32,102 nucleotides of DNA, taken from Alphaproteobacteria bacterium. GTDB lineage: Bacteria; Pseudomonadota; Alphaproteobacteria; Bin95. This document shows positions 16,412-23,563 of the stretch, in pieces. Every line of letters starts with the position of its first letter. Position 1 is the stretch's first letter. The position numbers and the translations under genes were made by a program. The notes beneath the pieces were generated by a model that searched no databases, had not been told where the DNA came from, and saw only the letters and a program-made list of their open reading frames with translations. The stretch is taken from NCBI GenBank assembly GCA_022822125.1, contig JAJECF010000071.1, forward strand, positions 1-32,102. Direction: 5' to 3'.

Positions 16412-16558
16412 CAGCCGCTCGCAGGGCCGCGCAAAAGCTGGGGAAGCGGCATGAGAGTCGGGTATAATGCCGCTGGCAACGGACGTTCCCGCCCGGAACT
16501 TGGCGGCGGAGCAAGGGCGTCGCGGTCCGAAGGGTCGATCGAGCGGGGAGGAAGCGCC

Positions 16559-17977
16559 ATGAAAACAGGAAAACAGCCCCGGATTCCCGGCCGCAACGAC
16601 AACGCCGCCGGGTCGCCCGCAGCCTTGTCCCGGATCGCGGCGGCGCTGGCCCTCCTCGGCGGGTTTTTCGTCTTTCTGCATCCCGACGCCGCCCGGGCGG
16701 CGGTCGGGACGGAGACGAAATTCGTCCTCGACAGTTTCGCCTTCCTCGTCTGGGGGGCGCTCGTCATGTGGATGTGCGCTGGCTTCACCATGCTCGAAGC
16801 GGGCTCGGTGCGCACCAAGAACGCCTCGGTCATCTGCCTGAAGAATATCGGCCTCTATTCGATCGCCGGGCTGACCTTCTACTTCATCGGCTACAACCTC
16901 ATGTATGTGGATGTCGGGGAAGGCGGCTGGATCGGAAGTTTCTCCTTCCTCTATGGCACGTCGGCCGACGAGATCGCCCTGCTCGGCGGCGACGAGGCGG
17001 CTGCGGAAGCAGTGATCGGCAACGGCTACGCCGTCATGTCCGACTGGTTCTTCCAGATGGTCTTCGTCGCGACCACCGCCTCCATCGTGTCCGGCGCGCT
17101 GGCGGAGCGGGTCAAGCTCGGCTCCTTCTTCATCTTCATCGCCATCCTGACCGCCATCGTCTATCCCATCGTCGGCGCCTGGACCTGGGGCGGCGGCTGG
17201 CTCAGCGCCATGGGCTTCCAGGACTTCGCCGGCTCCACCATCGTCCACTCGACCGGCGGCTGGGCGGCGCTCGCCGGTGCGGTGATCGTCGGGCCACGCC
17301 GCAACAAGTTCCGCGCGGACGGCACCGCCAGGGCCACGCCGCCCTCCAACGTGCCGGCCGTGACGCTCGGCGTGTTCATCCTCTGGATGGGCTGGTTCGG
17401 CTTCAACGGCGGCTCGCAACTGGCGCTCGGCGGCGCGGTCGATGTCGTGGCGCTCGCCAATATCCTCGCCAACACCAATCTCGCGGCCGCCGCCGGCGTG
17501 CTGGCCGCGCTCGCGCTCGCCAGGCCGCTGTTCGGGCGCATCGACCTGCTGGCGGGCCTGAACGGCGCCATAGGCGGCCTCGTCGCCATTACCGCCGGGC
17601 CGGACATCGTCGAGCATTACTGGGCGGTCGCGATCGGCCTGATCGGCGGCGCGGTCACCACGGCGGGGCTGAAGGTGCTGGAGACCCTGAAGATCGACGA
17701 TGTCGTGGGCGCGATCCCGGCGCATCTCTTCGCCGGCGTCTGGGGTACGATGGCCGTCTGCATCGCGGCGGGCGGCGACGTCCTGGTCCAGCTTACCGGC
17801 GTGCTCGCCGTCGGCGCCTTCGTCTTCGCCGCCTCGCTGCTTATCTGGCTCGGCCTCAAATACACGATGGGCGCGCGCGTGTCCGAAACGGTCGAGGAAC
17901 TCGGCCAGGACGCCGCGGAGCTCGGCATCGAGGCCTATCCGGAATTCGTCCTGATGCCGGAGGTGGACGACGACTGA
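16559..17977 (+). CDS. amt: Ammonium transporter
   Basis: A 472-residue Amt/Mep channel for ammonium uptake across the inner membrane. A hydrophobic leader ending near ARAAVG is followed by about 11 membrane helices. The twin pore histidines are recognisable in STIVHSTGGWAALAG and in DVVGAIPAHLFAGVWGT. The segments AGFTMLEAGSVRTKN and GWFGFNGGSQLAL are also family hallmarks. ATG 16559 follows GGGGAGG. A C-terminal acidic tail (MPEVDDD) ends the protein. No glnK/glnB gene is adjacent. A TATAAT at 16463-16468 may belong to its promoter but lacks a matching -35. Confidence 0.95.
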   Translation: MKTGKQPRIPGRNDNAAGSPAALSRIAAALALLGGFFVFLHPDAARAAVGTETKFVLDSFAFLVWGALVMWMCAGFTMLEAGSVRTKNASVICLKNIGLYSIAGLTFYFIGYNLMYVDVGEGGWIGSFSFLYGTSADEIALLGGDEAAAEAVIGNGYAVMSDWFFQMVFVATTASIVSGALAERVKLGSFFIFIAILTAIVYPIVGAWTWGGGWLSAMGFQDFAGSTIVHSTGGWAALAGAVIVGPRRNKFRADGTARATPPSNVPAVTLGVFILWMGWFGFNGGSQLALGGAVDVVALANILANTNLAAAAGVLAALALARPLFGRIDLLAGLNGAIGGLVAITAGPDIVEHYWAVAIGLIGGAVTTAGLKVLETLKIDDVVGAIPAHLFAGVWGTMAVCIAAGGDVLVQLTGVLAVGAFVFAASLLIWLGLKYTMGARVSETVEELGQDAAELGIEAYPEFVLMPEVDDD

Positions 17978-18000
17978 GCGACTGCGGCGCCTTCTCCGCG

Positions 18001-18858
18001 TCAGGCCATGCCGGCTTCGACGCGGGGGTCGGCGCCGGCGCGGTCCTCGGCGGCGTCCACCAGCGCCGGGTCGGGTTCGCGGGGAAGCTGGATCATCACC
18101 CGCAGGATCTGGTCGCCGCGCGGGCCGCCTGCGGGATCGGGCACGCCCTTGCCCTTCAGCCGCAGCCGCGCGCCGGAGCTCGTCATCGGCGCGATCCGCA
18201 CCGTCACCGGGCCGTCGAGCGTCGGCGCGCGCACCTTGCCGCCCCGGACCGCCTCGGCAAGCGAGACCGGCAGATCTACCAGGATCGTCAGGCCCTCGCG
18301 CCGGAACCAGGGATGCGGCTCGACCGCAATCTCGACCTCGGCATCGCCCGGCGGTCCGCCGGCCGGGCCCGGCTCGCCGCGCCCGGCGAGCCTGAGCCGC
18401 GCGCCGTTCTCCGTCGCGGGCGGCAGCTTGAGCGCGACGGTCCGCCCCGATTTCAGGGTGAGCCGCGTCGTCCCGCCCTTCGCCGCGTCGATGAAGGGCA
18501 CCGACACCCGGTAACGCATATCAACGCCACGCCGCGGACGGTTCCGGAAGCCGGAGAATATGTCGCCGAACAGGTCTCCCGGATCGAAGCCGCCCTGTCC
18601 GCCGAAATTGCCGAACCCGCCGACAGGCGGCCGCTCGCGGCCTTCCGCGTCGATCTCGCCGCGGTCGAAGCGGGCCCGCCTTTCCGGGTCGCCCAGCAGG
18701 TCCCAGGCGGCGGCGGCTTCCTTGAAGCGCGCTTCCGCTCCCGCATCGCCCGGATTGCGGTCCGGATGGTTCTCCTTGACGATGCGCCGATAGGCCCGCT
18801 TCAGCGTCTCGGCATCGGCGTCGCGCGCGCAGCCGAGCGCCGCATAGGGGTCGCGCAT
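18001..18858 (-). CDS. CbpA-like J-domain co-chaperone
   Basis: A 285-residue DnaJ-class protein. The J domain occupies residues 1-65 with HPD at 31-33. A short Gly/Phe linker (GGFGNFGGQGGFDPGDLFGDIFSGF) is followed by two C-terminal substrate-binding beta domains (RLAGRGEPG and RLKGKGVPD). There is no cysteine zinc-finger region, so it is a type II (CbpA-like) J protein that stimulates DnaK-type ATPases. The ATG overlaps the stop of the upstream lipoprotein gene (TGATG), implying coupling. Confidence 0.92.
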   Translation of the reverse strand: MRDPYAALGCARDADAETLKRAYRRIVKENHPDRNPGDAGAEARFKEAAAAWDLLGDPERRARFDRGEIDAEGRERPPVGGFGNFGGQGGFDPGDLFGDIFSGFRNRPRRGVDMRYRVSVPFIDAAKGGTTRLTLKSGRTVALKLPPATENGARLRLAGRGEPGPAGGPPGDAEVEIAVEPHPWFRREGLTILVDLPVSLAEAVRGGKVRAPTLDGPVTVRIAPMTSSGARLRLKGKGVPDPAGGPRGDQILRVMIQLPREPDPALVDAAEDRAGADPRVEAGMA

Positions 18859-19334
18859 CAGGCGGCGGGCTGGACGATCTTCCAGCTTCCGTCCGGCTGC
18901 CGGCAGGCCGTGCCGTAGCCGGTCTGCTCCTCGCCGCCGACGATGATGCCGGTCTGGTATTCGCGGCAAGGCCGGCCGGAATCCTCCTGCCAGGTCCGCG
19001 TCGGCACCACCCAGCCGGAGTTGCCGCTGTCCGGGTTCTTCCATTCCGTGCGGTCGCCCGTGCGGCCGCGCTCCAGCGCGCCCTGCGTCGTCCGCTCGGC
19101 GGTGATGCGGTCGGCCTCGTCCAGGTCGCGGCCCAGGCGGCTGCCGAGCATGGCGCCGAGCAGCGCGCCGGCGGCGATCGCCACCTTGCGCCCGCGGCCC
19201 TTGCCGACCTCGTTGCCGAGCACGGCGCCGCCGACGCCGCCGATAATTGTGCCAAGGGTCTGCTTGGGGCCCTGGTCGGGCCCGCAGGCGGCCAGCAGCA
19301 GGACAACGGCCGCAACGGCGATAACTTGTTTCAT
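18858..19334 (-). CDS. Glycine-zipper surface-antigen-like lipoprotein
   Basis: A 158-residue lipoprotein. The signal peptide MKQVIAVAAVVLLLAAC has a lipobox with Cys17 as the acylation site. A glycine-zipper stretch follows (GTIIGGVGGAVLGNEVGKG, then AAGALLGAMLGSRLG), and then a C-terminal domain with a WKNPDSGNSGWVVPTRTW repeat-like motif seen in 17-kDa surface antigen (RT0821/Lpp0805) proteins. The ATG at 19334 is chosen because the signal peptide starts there. It is coupled to the J-protein gene and divergent from pdxH. The role in the outer membrane is unknown. Confidence 0.87.
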   Translation of the reverse strand: MKQVIAVAAVVLLLAACGPDQGPKQTLGTIIGGVGGAVLGNEVGKGRGRKVAIAAGALLGAMLGSRLGRDLDEADRITAERTTQGALERGRTGDRTEWKNPDSGNSGWVVPTRTWQEDSGRPCREYQTGIIVGGEEQTGYGTACRQPDGSWKIVQPAA

Positions 19335-19397
19335 CGGAAGCCCGCCCCTTGCTCCGGCCGGAACCGCGCGCTTGCCTCGGCGGCGGCCCGGCCTATT

Positions 19398-19409
19398 GTG
19401 GATATCCAC
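19398..19409. promoter_or_regulatory. 12-bp perfect palindrome in the divergent lipoprotein-pdxH spacer
   Basis: GTGGATATCCAC is a perfect palindrome, flanked by TATTG on the left and CAATA a few bases to the right, which extends the symmetry imperfectly. It lies midway in the 112-base spacer between divergent genes and is AT-richer than its surroundings. An operator is possible; no factor can be named. Confidence 0.35.
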
Positions 19410-19446
19410 TCTCCAATAAGGTGCGCCGGGAGCGGTTCGTCAAGGG

Positions 19447-20049
19447 ATGCAGGAAACGGAAGAGGCCGAAATCGGGCGCGACCCGTTGGGCGCCGTCCGG
19501 CGCTGGATCGAGGAAGCCGCGGCCTGCGAGCCCGTGGACGCCAATGCCGCGGCGCTCGCCAGCGTGGGCGCAGACGGCATGCCGTCCTGCCGGATCGTGC
19601 TGGTGAAGGCCGTCGAGGCGGAGGGGCTCGTCTTCTACACCAATTACGAAAGCCGCAAGGGCCGGGAGCTCGCCGCCCGGCCGCTCGCGGCGCTGACCTT
19701 CCACTGGCGCGTGCTCGACCGGCAATTGCGGGTCGAGGGACGGATATCGCGGGTCGAGGACGCGGTTTCGGACGCCTATTTCGCAAGCCGCGAGCGCGGC
19801 AGCCGGATCGGCGCCTGGGCGTCGCGCCAGTCCGAGCCGGTGGCGGGCCGGGCGGCGCTCGAGGCGCGCGTCGCCGAAATGGAAGCGCGGTTCGGCGAGG
19901 CGGACATTCCAAGGCCGGTCTTCTGGGGCGGGTTCCGCCTCCGGCCCTCGCGCATCGAGTTCTGGCGGCGCGGAGAACACCGTCTGCACGACCGCATTGT
20001 CTGCCGCGCCGGGAATGGGGTGTGGACGAGGGAGAGGCTGCAACCGTGA
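19447..20049 (+). CDS. pdxH: Pyridoxamine 5'-phosphate oxidase
   Basis: PdxH oxidises pyridoxamine- or pyridoxine-5'-phosphate to pyridoxal phosphate using FMN and O2. The 200-residue length is typical. FMN- and substrate-site segments are seen: CRIVLVK (48-54), FYTNYESRKG (63-72), FHWRVLDRQLRVEG (85-98), SRIGAWASRQS (about 118-128), and a C-terminal W-x-R-x-x-P-like end (TRERLQP). The ATG at 19447 has only a weak upstream AAGGG. Its stop overlaps the GTG of the next gene as GTGA. Confidence 0.94.
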   Translation: MQETEEAEIGRDPLGAVRRWIEEAAACEPVDANAAALASVGADGMPSCRIVLVKAVEAEGLVFYTNYESRKGRELAARPLAALTFHWRVLDRQLRVEGRISRVEDAVSDAYFASRERGSRIGAWASRQSEPVAGRAALEARVAEMEARFGEADIPRPVFWGGFRLRPSRIEFWRRGEHRLHDRIVCRAGNGVWTRERLQP

Positions 20050-20879
20050 TTGCCCGGGACGATCTCGACCATTACCGCGAGTCCGGTTTCATCCGCCCGC
20101 AGCCCCTGCTGACGGCCGGTGAGGCCGTTCGTTGCCGCGAGGCGTGCGAGGCCTCCTGCGTCGAAGCCGGACGAAAGCCCTCCCGGCGCCAGCAGGACAA
20201 CCGCGTCAAGCCCTATCTGCTGTTCCCCTGGGCGGCGGCGCTCGTGCGCCATCCGGCGCTGCTGGACATGGTGGAGGCCCTTATCGGCCCCGACATTCTG
20301 GTGTTCCACACCACGGTCTGGATCAAGGAAGGCGGGAGCGAATCCTTCGTGCCCTGGCACCAGGACGGCACCTATTTCGGCCTCGAGCCGCTGGAGCAGG
20401 TCACCGCCTGGGTGGCGCTCACCGAATCGACCCGGGAAATGGGCTGCCTTCGCTTCCTGCCGGGCTCCCACCGCGAGGGCCAGGTGCAGCACCGCGACCA
20501 CGATGATGAGGCGCTGATGCTCTCGCGCGGCCAGACCGTCCGGCGCGATGTGGACGAGGACAGCGCCGTCTATCTGGAGTTCGCGCCCGGGGAGGTCTCC
20601 TTTCACCACACGATGACCATGCACAGTTCCGGCCCCAACCGCTCCGCCCGCCGGCGCATCGGCATCGGCATCAGCTATATCCCGGCTCATGTCCGCCATG
20701 TGTCGCCCGTCAGGCTCTCCGCCTCTCCGGTGCGCGGGCGGGACCGCTGGGGCCATTTCGACCCGGAGCCGCGCCCCGAACCCGGCGGCGAGGAGGCGGC
20801 AGCAGCCGCCCATGCCGACAGCCTCGCCCGCTTCTGGCGCGCCTCCGAATTCATCCCGGAGATGCAGGGCGTCCACTGA
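20046..20879 (+). CDS. Phytanoyl-CoA dioxygenase (PhyH)-family protein
   Basis: A 277-residue Fe(II)/2-oxoglutarate dioxygenase. The iron triad is His105 and Asp107 (PWHQDGTYFGL) with His193 (MTMHSSGPN), and a following Arg (about 203-204, RRRIGIGISYIP) probably binds 2-oxoglutarate. The GTG start at 20046 is supported by GGGAGAGG eight bases upstream and by the GTGA overlap with pdxH; it opens MIARDDLDHYRESGF, typical of the family. Coupling to pdxH may be only positional. The substrate is unknown; PhyH proteins hydroxylate or halogenate many small molecules. Confidence 0.9.
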   Translation: MIARDDLDHYRESGFIRPQPLLTAGEAVRCREACEASCVEAGRKPSRRQQDNRVKPYLLFPWAAALVRHPALLDMVEALIGPDILVFHTTVWIKEGGSESFVPWHQDGTYFGLEPLEQVTAWVALTESTREMGCLRFLPGSHREGQVQHRDHDDEALMLSRGQTVRRDVDEDSAVYLEFAPGEVSFHHTMTMHSSGPNRSARRRIGIGISYIPAHVRHVSPVRLSASPVRGRDRWGHFDPEPRPEPGGEEAAAAAHADSLARFWRASEFIPEMQGVH

Positions 20880-20889
20880 AGGCGGGCGG

Positions 20890-20917
20890 TTGACAGCCGG
20901 AGCCGGCGGGGCAGAAT
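20890..20917 (+). promoter_or_regulatory. Promoter of tRNA-Gly
   Basis: A consensus -35 TTGACA (20890-20895), a 16-base spacer and CAGAAT (20912-20917) as -10. Transcription would start about 20924, a few bases before the tRNA. Confidence 0.7.
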
Positions 20918-20928
20918 GGCGGGCGGAA

Positions 20929-21003
20929 GCGGGCGTAGCTCAGTGGTAGAGCATCGGCTTCCCAAGCCGAGTGCCGTGGGTTCGATCCCCATCGCCCGCT
21001 CCA
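20929..21003 (+). tRNA. tRNA-Gly, anticodon CCC
   Basis: A complete cloverleaf. The acceptor stem GCGGGCG/CGCCCGC (20929-20935 with 20993-20999) is followed by discriminator T and encoded CCA (21001-21003). The D arm has GCTC/GAGC around AGTGGTA. The anticodon arm has TCGGC/GCCGA with loop TTCCCAA and anticodon CCC at 20961-20963, reading GGG. The T arm has GTGGG/CCCAT around TTCGATC. The CCA is genome-encoded. It sits between the PhyH and TauD genes with its own promoter. Confidence 0.96.
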
Positions 21004-21029
21004 GCTTGGCTCCGGCCCGGGGGAAGGCG

Positions 21030-21887
21030 ATGGAATACCGGAACATCGAGGTGAAGCCGGTCGCGGGCGCGCTCGGGGCCGAAATCGGCGGCGTGGACCT
21101 TGCGGCGCCGCTGGCCGACGGCGTTTTCGGGGAAATCCGCCGCGCCTTCCTGGAACACCGGGTGATCTTCTTCCGCGGCCAGAGTCTGTCGCCGATCGGG
21201 CAGCGCGCGTTCGCCGCCCGCTTCGGCCCCTGCAACCGCTATCCCTTCGTCGCCGGGCTGGAGGAGTGCCCGGAGGTGATCCCGATAATCAAGGAACCGG
21301 AGGAGACCTTCAATTTCGGCGGCCTCTGGCATTCCGACACCACCTATCTGGAAACGCCGCCGCTCGGCACGCTGCTCTACGCCGTGGAGACGCCGCCGCA
21401 TGGCGGCGACACGCTGTTCGCCAACGCCAAGCTCGCCTATGACGCGCTCTCCGACGGCATGAAGGCGGCGCTTGCAGGGCTTCGGGGGCTTTCCAGCGCG
21501 AAGATCCGCTATGCCGACGGCGGACGGTCCGGGCAGTTCAGCAAGTTCAAGGGCGCGATGGCCGCAACCGGCCTCGACAAGGAGGAGGTGCTGGAGGCCT
21601 GGCACCCGGTGGTGCGCACCCATCCCGACACCGGCGAGAAGGCGCTCTATCTCAACCGCGCCCACACGGTGCGCTTCGAGGGCTGGACGGAGGCCGAAAG
21701 CCGTCCCTGGATCGACTGGCTCTGCGAGCATATCGCGCGGCCCGAGCACACCTGCCGGTTCCGCTGGGAGCCGGGCTCCGTCGCGCTCTGGGACAATCGC
21801 TGCACGCACCATTTCGCGCTCAACGACTATCACGGCCACCGCCGCCACATGCACCGCTGCACCATAGAGGGCGACCGTCCCGCCTGA
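21030..21887 (+). CDS. TauD/TfdA-family Fe(II)/2-oxoglutarate dioxygenase
   Basis: A 285-residue dioxygenase of the taurine dioxygenase family. The iron ligands are His101 and Asp103 (LWHSDTTYLE) and His261 in WDNRCTHHFALNDY; Arg276 in RRHMHRCTI is the likely 2-oxoglutarate anchor. The ATG at 21030 follows GGGGGAAGG; a longer frame would run back through the tRNA and is rejected. The substrate may be a sulfonate, phenoxy acid or other small acid. Its stop TGA lies inside the first copy of the 17-bp direct repeat that borders the kinase cassette. Confidence 0.91.
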   Translation: MEYRNIEVKPVAGALGAEIGGVDLAAPLADGVFGEIRRAFLEHRVIFFRGQSLSPIGQRAFAARFGPCNRYPFVAGLEECPEVIPIIKEPEETFNFGGLWHSDTTYLETPPLGTLLYAVETPPHGGDTLFANAKLAYDALSDGMKAALAGLRGLSSAKIRYADGGRSGQFSKFKGAMAATGLDKEEVLEAWHPVVRTHPDTGEKALYLNRAHTVRFEGWTEAESRPWIDWLCEHIARPEHTCRFRWEPGSVALWDNRCTHHFALNDYHGHRRHMHRCTIEGDRPA

Positions 21888-21899
21888 GGGCCTGTCCCC
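21883..21899 (+). repeat. 17-bp direct repeat, left copy
   Basis: CCTGAGGGCCTGTCCCC, identical to 23527-23543. It contains the TauD-family gene stop (TGA 21885-21887) and GAGGG, which serves as ribosome binding site for the kinase gene at 21901. Confidence 0.9.
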
Positions 21900-21900
21900 G

Positions 21901-22686
21901 ATGCTCCGCCGTGCAACCGCCTATGAGATCGTGCGGCAGGCGACGTCGGGACGGACGAAGCCCGTTCTGATGCGATGCGAGGCCGGTGGCGACAGGTCGC
22001 TGGAAGTGTTTTGCAAGTTATCGGCGGGCTGCGAGGAAGGGATATCGAATCTGGCGCGGGAAGCCGTAGCGGCCTGCCTGGGGGCCGACCTGCAATTGCC
22101 GGTGCCTGCGCCGCTCCTCGTCGAGATTCCGCCCGAGCTTGCATCGGTCGCGGCAGAGACGGATGTCGCGGCGCGGCTGGCGGCCGGTTCGCCCGTCGCT
22201 TTCGGCTCCTCAAGGGTGGAGAACCAGTTCGGTGTATGGACAGCAGGCCACCGGGTGACGGAGGCCATGTTGCCCCACGCATTGGGAACGTTCGTCTTCG
22301 ACGCCGTCATCGACAATGCCGACAGGAAATTACCCAATCCGAATTGCCTTGTGGCGGGCGACCGCATTCGACTGATCGACCATGAATTGGCGTTCCTCCC
22401 GACAGCGAATATCCTGAATTGGAAAGCCCCATGGCGTCCCGGCGGGCTCGGATGGATGACCGGCCACATCTTCTTCCGGGGCTTCGCGGGGCGCTGCCTC
22501 GACTTCGGCCCTTTGCAGGAGCTTTGGAGCGCGCTATCTGATATGCGCCTGAGGGGGTACCGAAACGCCATTCCACCGGAATGGAGCGGGGCGCTTGCAA
22601 CGGTCGACGAAGCGCTGGACCGGATTCGCGACGCCAGGGACAATATCGACGGTGTGATCTCCGAGGCAAGGCGGGTGCTGCAATGA
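21901..22686 (+). CDS. HipA-like kinase-domain protein
   Basis: A 261-residue protein with the core of a HipA-like Ser/Thr kinase (the small HipA_2 type) without the N-terminal HipA subdomain. Lys39 (VFCKLS) fits the ATP-binding lysine and Glu54 (REAVAACLG) the helix partner. The catalytic loop FDAVIDNADRKLPNPN has Asp141 with Asn146/Asn148, and Asp160 (RLIDHELAF) fits the metal-binding Asp. All key kinase residues seem present. Its stop overlaps the DUF3037 gene start (ATGA). Codon use is visibly richer in A/T than the neighbours. Target and role (toxin, defence or other) are unknown. Confidence 0.82.
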   Translation: MLRRATAYEIVRQATSGRTKPVLMRCEAGGDRSLEVFCKLSAGCEEGISNLAREAVAACLGADLQLPVPAPLLVEIPPELASVAAETDVAARLAAGSPVAFGSSRVENQFGVWTAGHRVTEAMLPHALGTFVFDAVIDNADRKLPNPNCLVAGDRIRLIDHELAFLPTANILNWKAPWRPGGLGWMTGHIFFRGFAGRCLDFGPLQELWSALSDMRLRGYRNAIPPEWSGALATVDEALDRIRDARDNIDGVISEARRVLQ

Positions 22687-23531
22687 CCGGGAAACAAGCC
22701 TACAGCTACACCATATTGCGCTATGTCCACGATGTCGTGTCGGGGGAAGCGCTGAATGTCGGCGTCGTCATGCACATGTCGGCCTCACGGTTCGTCGAAG
22801 CGCGGACGAGCAAGACCATCGGTCGCCTGAGAGGGGCGTTTCCGGACCTCGACCGCCGGGTCTTTGTCTCGGCCATGCAGGCTATAGACCGGAGTTTCCG
22901 GACCGTTGCGGATCGTGTGACGACCGAACTCCGGCTTGACGGAATTACCGATGCGCGCAGCCTCGCCCTTGCCGTGTTGCCCAACGACGACAGCGCCTTG
23001 CAGTGGTCGCCGGCGGGTTCCGGGCTCACGGACGATCCCGCGAAGACATTCGAGGCGCTCTACGAACGCTACGTCGCCCGATATGTCACCGGGTCGGTCA
23101 ACCGCCGCACGGACGAGGAAATCTGGCGCCCGGTCCGCGACGAACTCGCAAAACGCAGCATCGACATTCCGTTCGGCCGGAAAACCGTAACCGGTACGCA
23201 TGACCGGATCGAGTTCGGCCGCGCCTGGAAGAACGGGCGCTGGCACGCTTATGAGCCATTGTCGATGGACCTCGCAGATGCAGATGGCGTCAGGGACAAG
23301 GCCCGCAGATGGCTCGGTCATCTCGCAGCGGTCGCCGAAGGGGCAAGCGAGCGGATCGATTTGCATTTCTTGCTGGGTCGGCCGCAGAACGCGGCGCTCC
23401 AGGAGGCTTACGAGAACGCAAAGGCGATTCTCGAGCATGCGCCGTTTACGACAGAAGTGGTCGATGAAAACAACGTCGATGAACTGATCGCGTCCATAGA
23501 AAAAGAATATCGCAGCCACAGGCCCTCCTGA
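22683..23531 (+). CDS. DUF3037-family protein
   Basis: A 282-residue protein whose first 120 residues match DUF3037: YSYTILRYVHDVVSGEALNVGVVM, then ARTSKTIGRLRGAFPDLD. The C-terminal part, including GRKTVTGTHDRIEFGRAWKNGRWHAYEPLS, is not assigned by me. DUF3037 genes are typically found directly after HipA-like kinase genes, as here with a four-base ATGA overlap, so the two products probably act together. No membrane segment or signal peptide is seen. Its stop lies in the second copy of the 17-bp direct repeat. Confidence 0.8.
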   Translation: MTGKQAYSYTILRYVHDVVSGEALNVGVVMHMSASRFVEARTSKTIGRLRGAFPDLDRRVFVSAMQAIDRSFRTVADRVTTELRLDGITDARSLALAVLPNDDSALQWSPAGSGLTDDPAKTFEALYERYVARYVTGSVNRRTDEEIWRPVRDELAKRSIDIPFGRKTVTGTHDRIEFGRAWKNGRWHAYEPLSMDLADADGVRDKARRWLGHLAAVAEGASERIDLHFLLGRPQNAALQEAYENAKAILEHAPFTTEVVDENNVDELIASIEKEYRSHRPS

Positions 23532-23543
23532 GGGCCTGTCCCC
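23527..23543 (+). repeat. 17-bp direct repeat, right copy
   Basis: CCTGAGGGCCTGTCCCC, identical to 21883-21899. It contains the DUF3037 gene stop (TGA 23529-23531) and is followed by the spacer with the ribosome binding site of the panE-like gene. Confidence 0.9.
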
Positions 23544-23563
23544 CGCAACCTTCCGGAGACTCC

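Noticed and set aside
16463..16468. TATAAT as the amt promoter
   Set aside because: The -10 match is perfect, but no -35-like hexamer or extended -10 lies at a suitable distance, so I did not list it as a promoter.
16247..17725. Long minus-strand frame opposite amt
   Set aside because: Only its last 54 codons, outside amt, look protein-like; the rest mirrors amt codons.
20916..21029. N-terminal extension of the TauD-family protein
   Set aside because: The extension is the tRNA-Gly gene read as protein; the real start is ATG 21030 after GGGGGAAGG.
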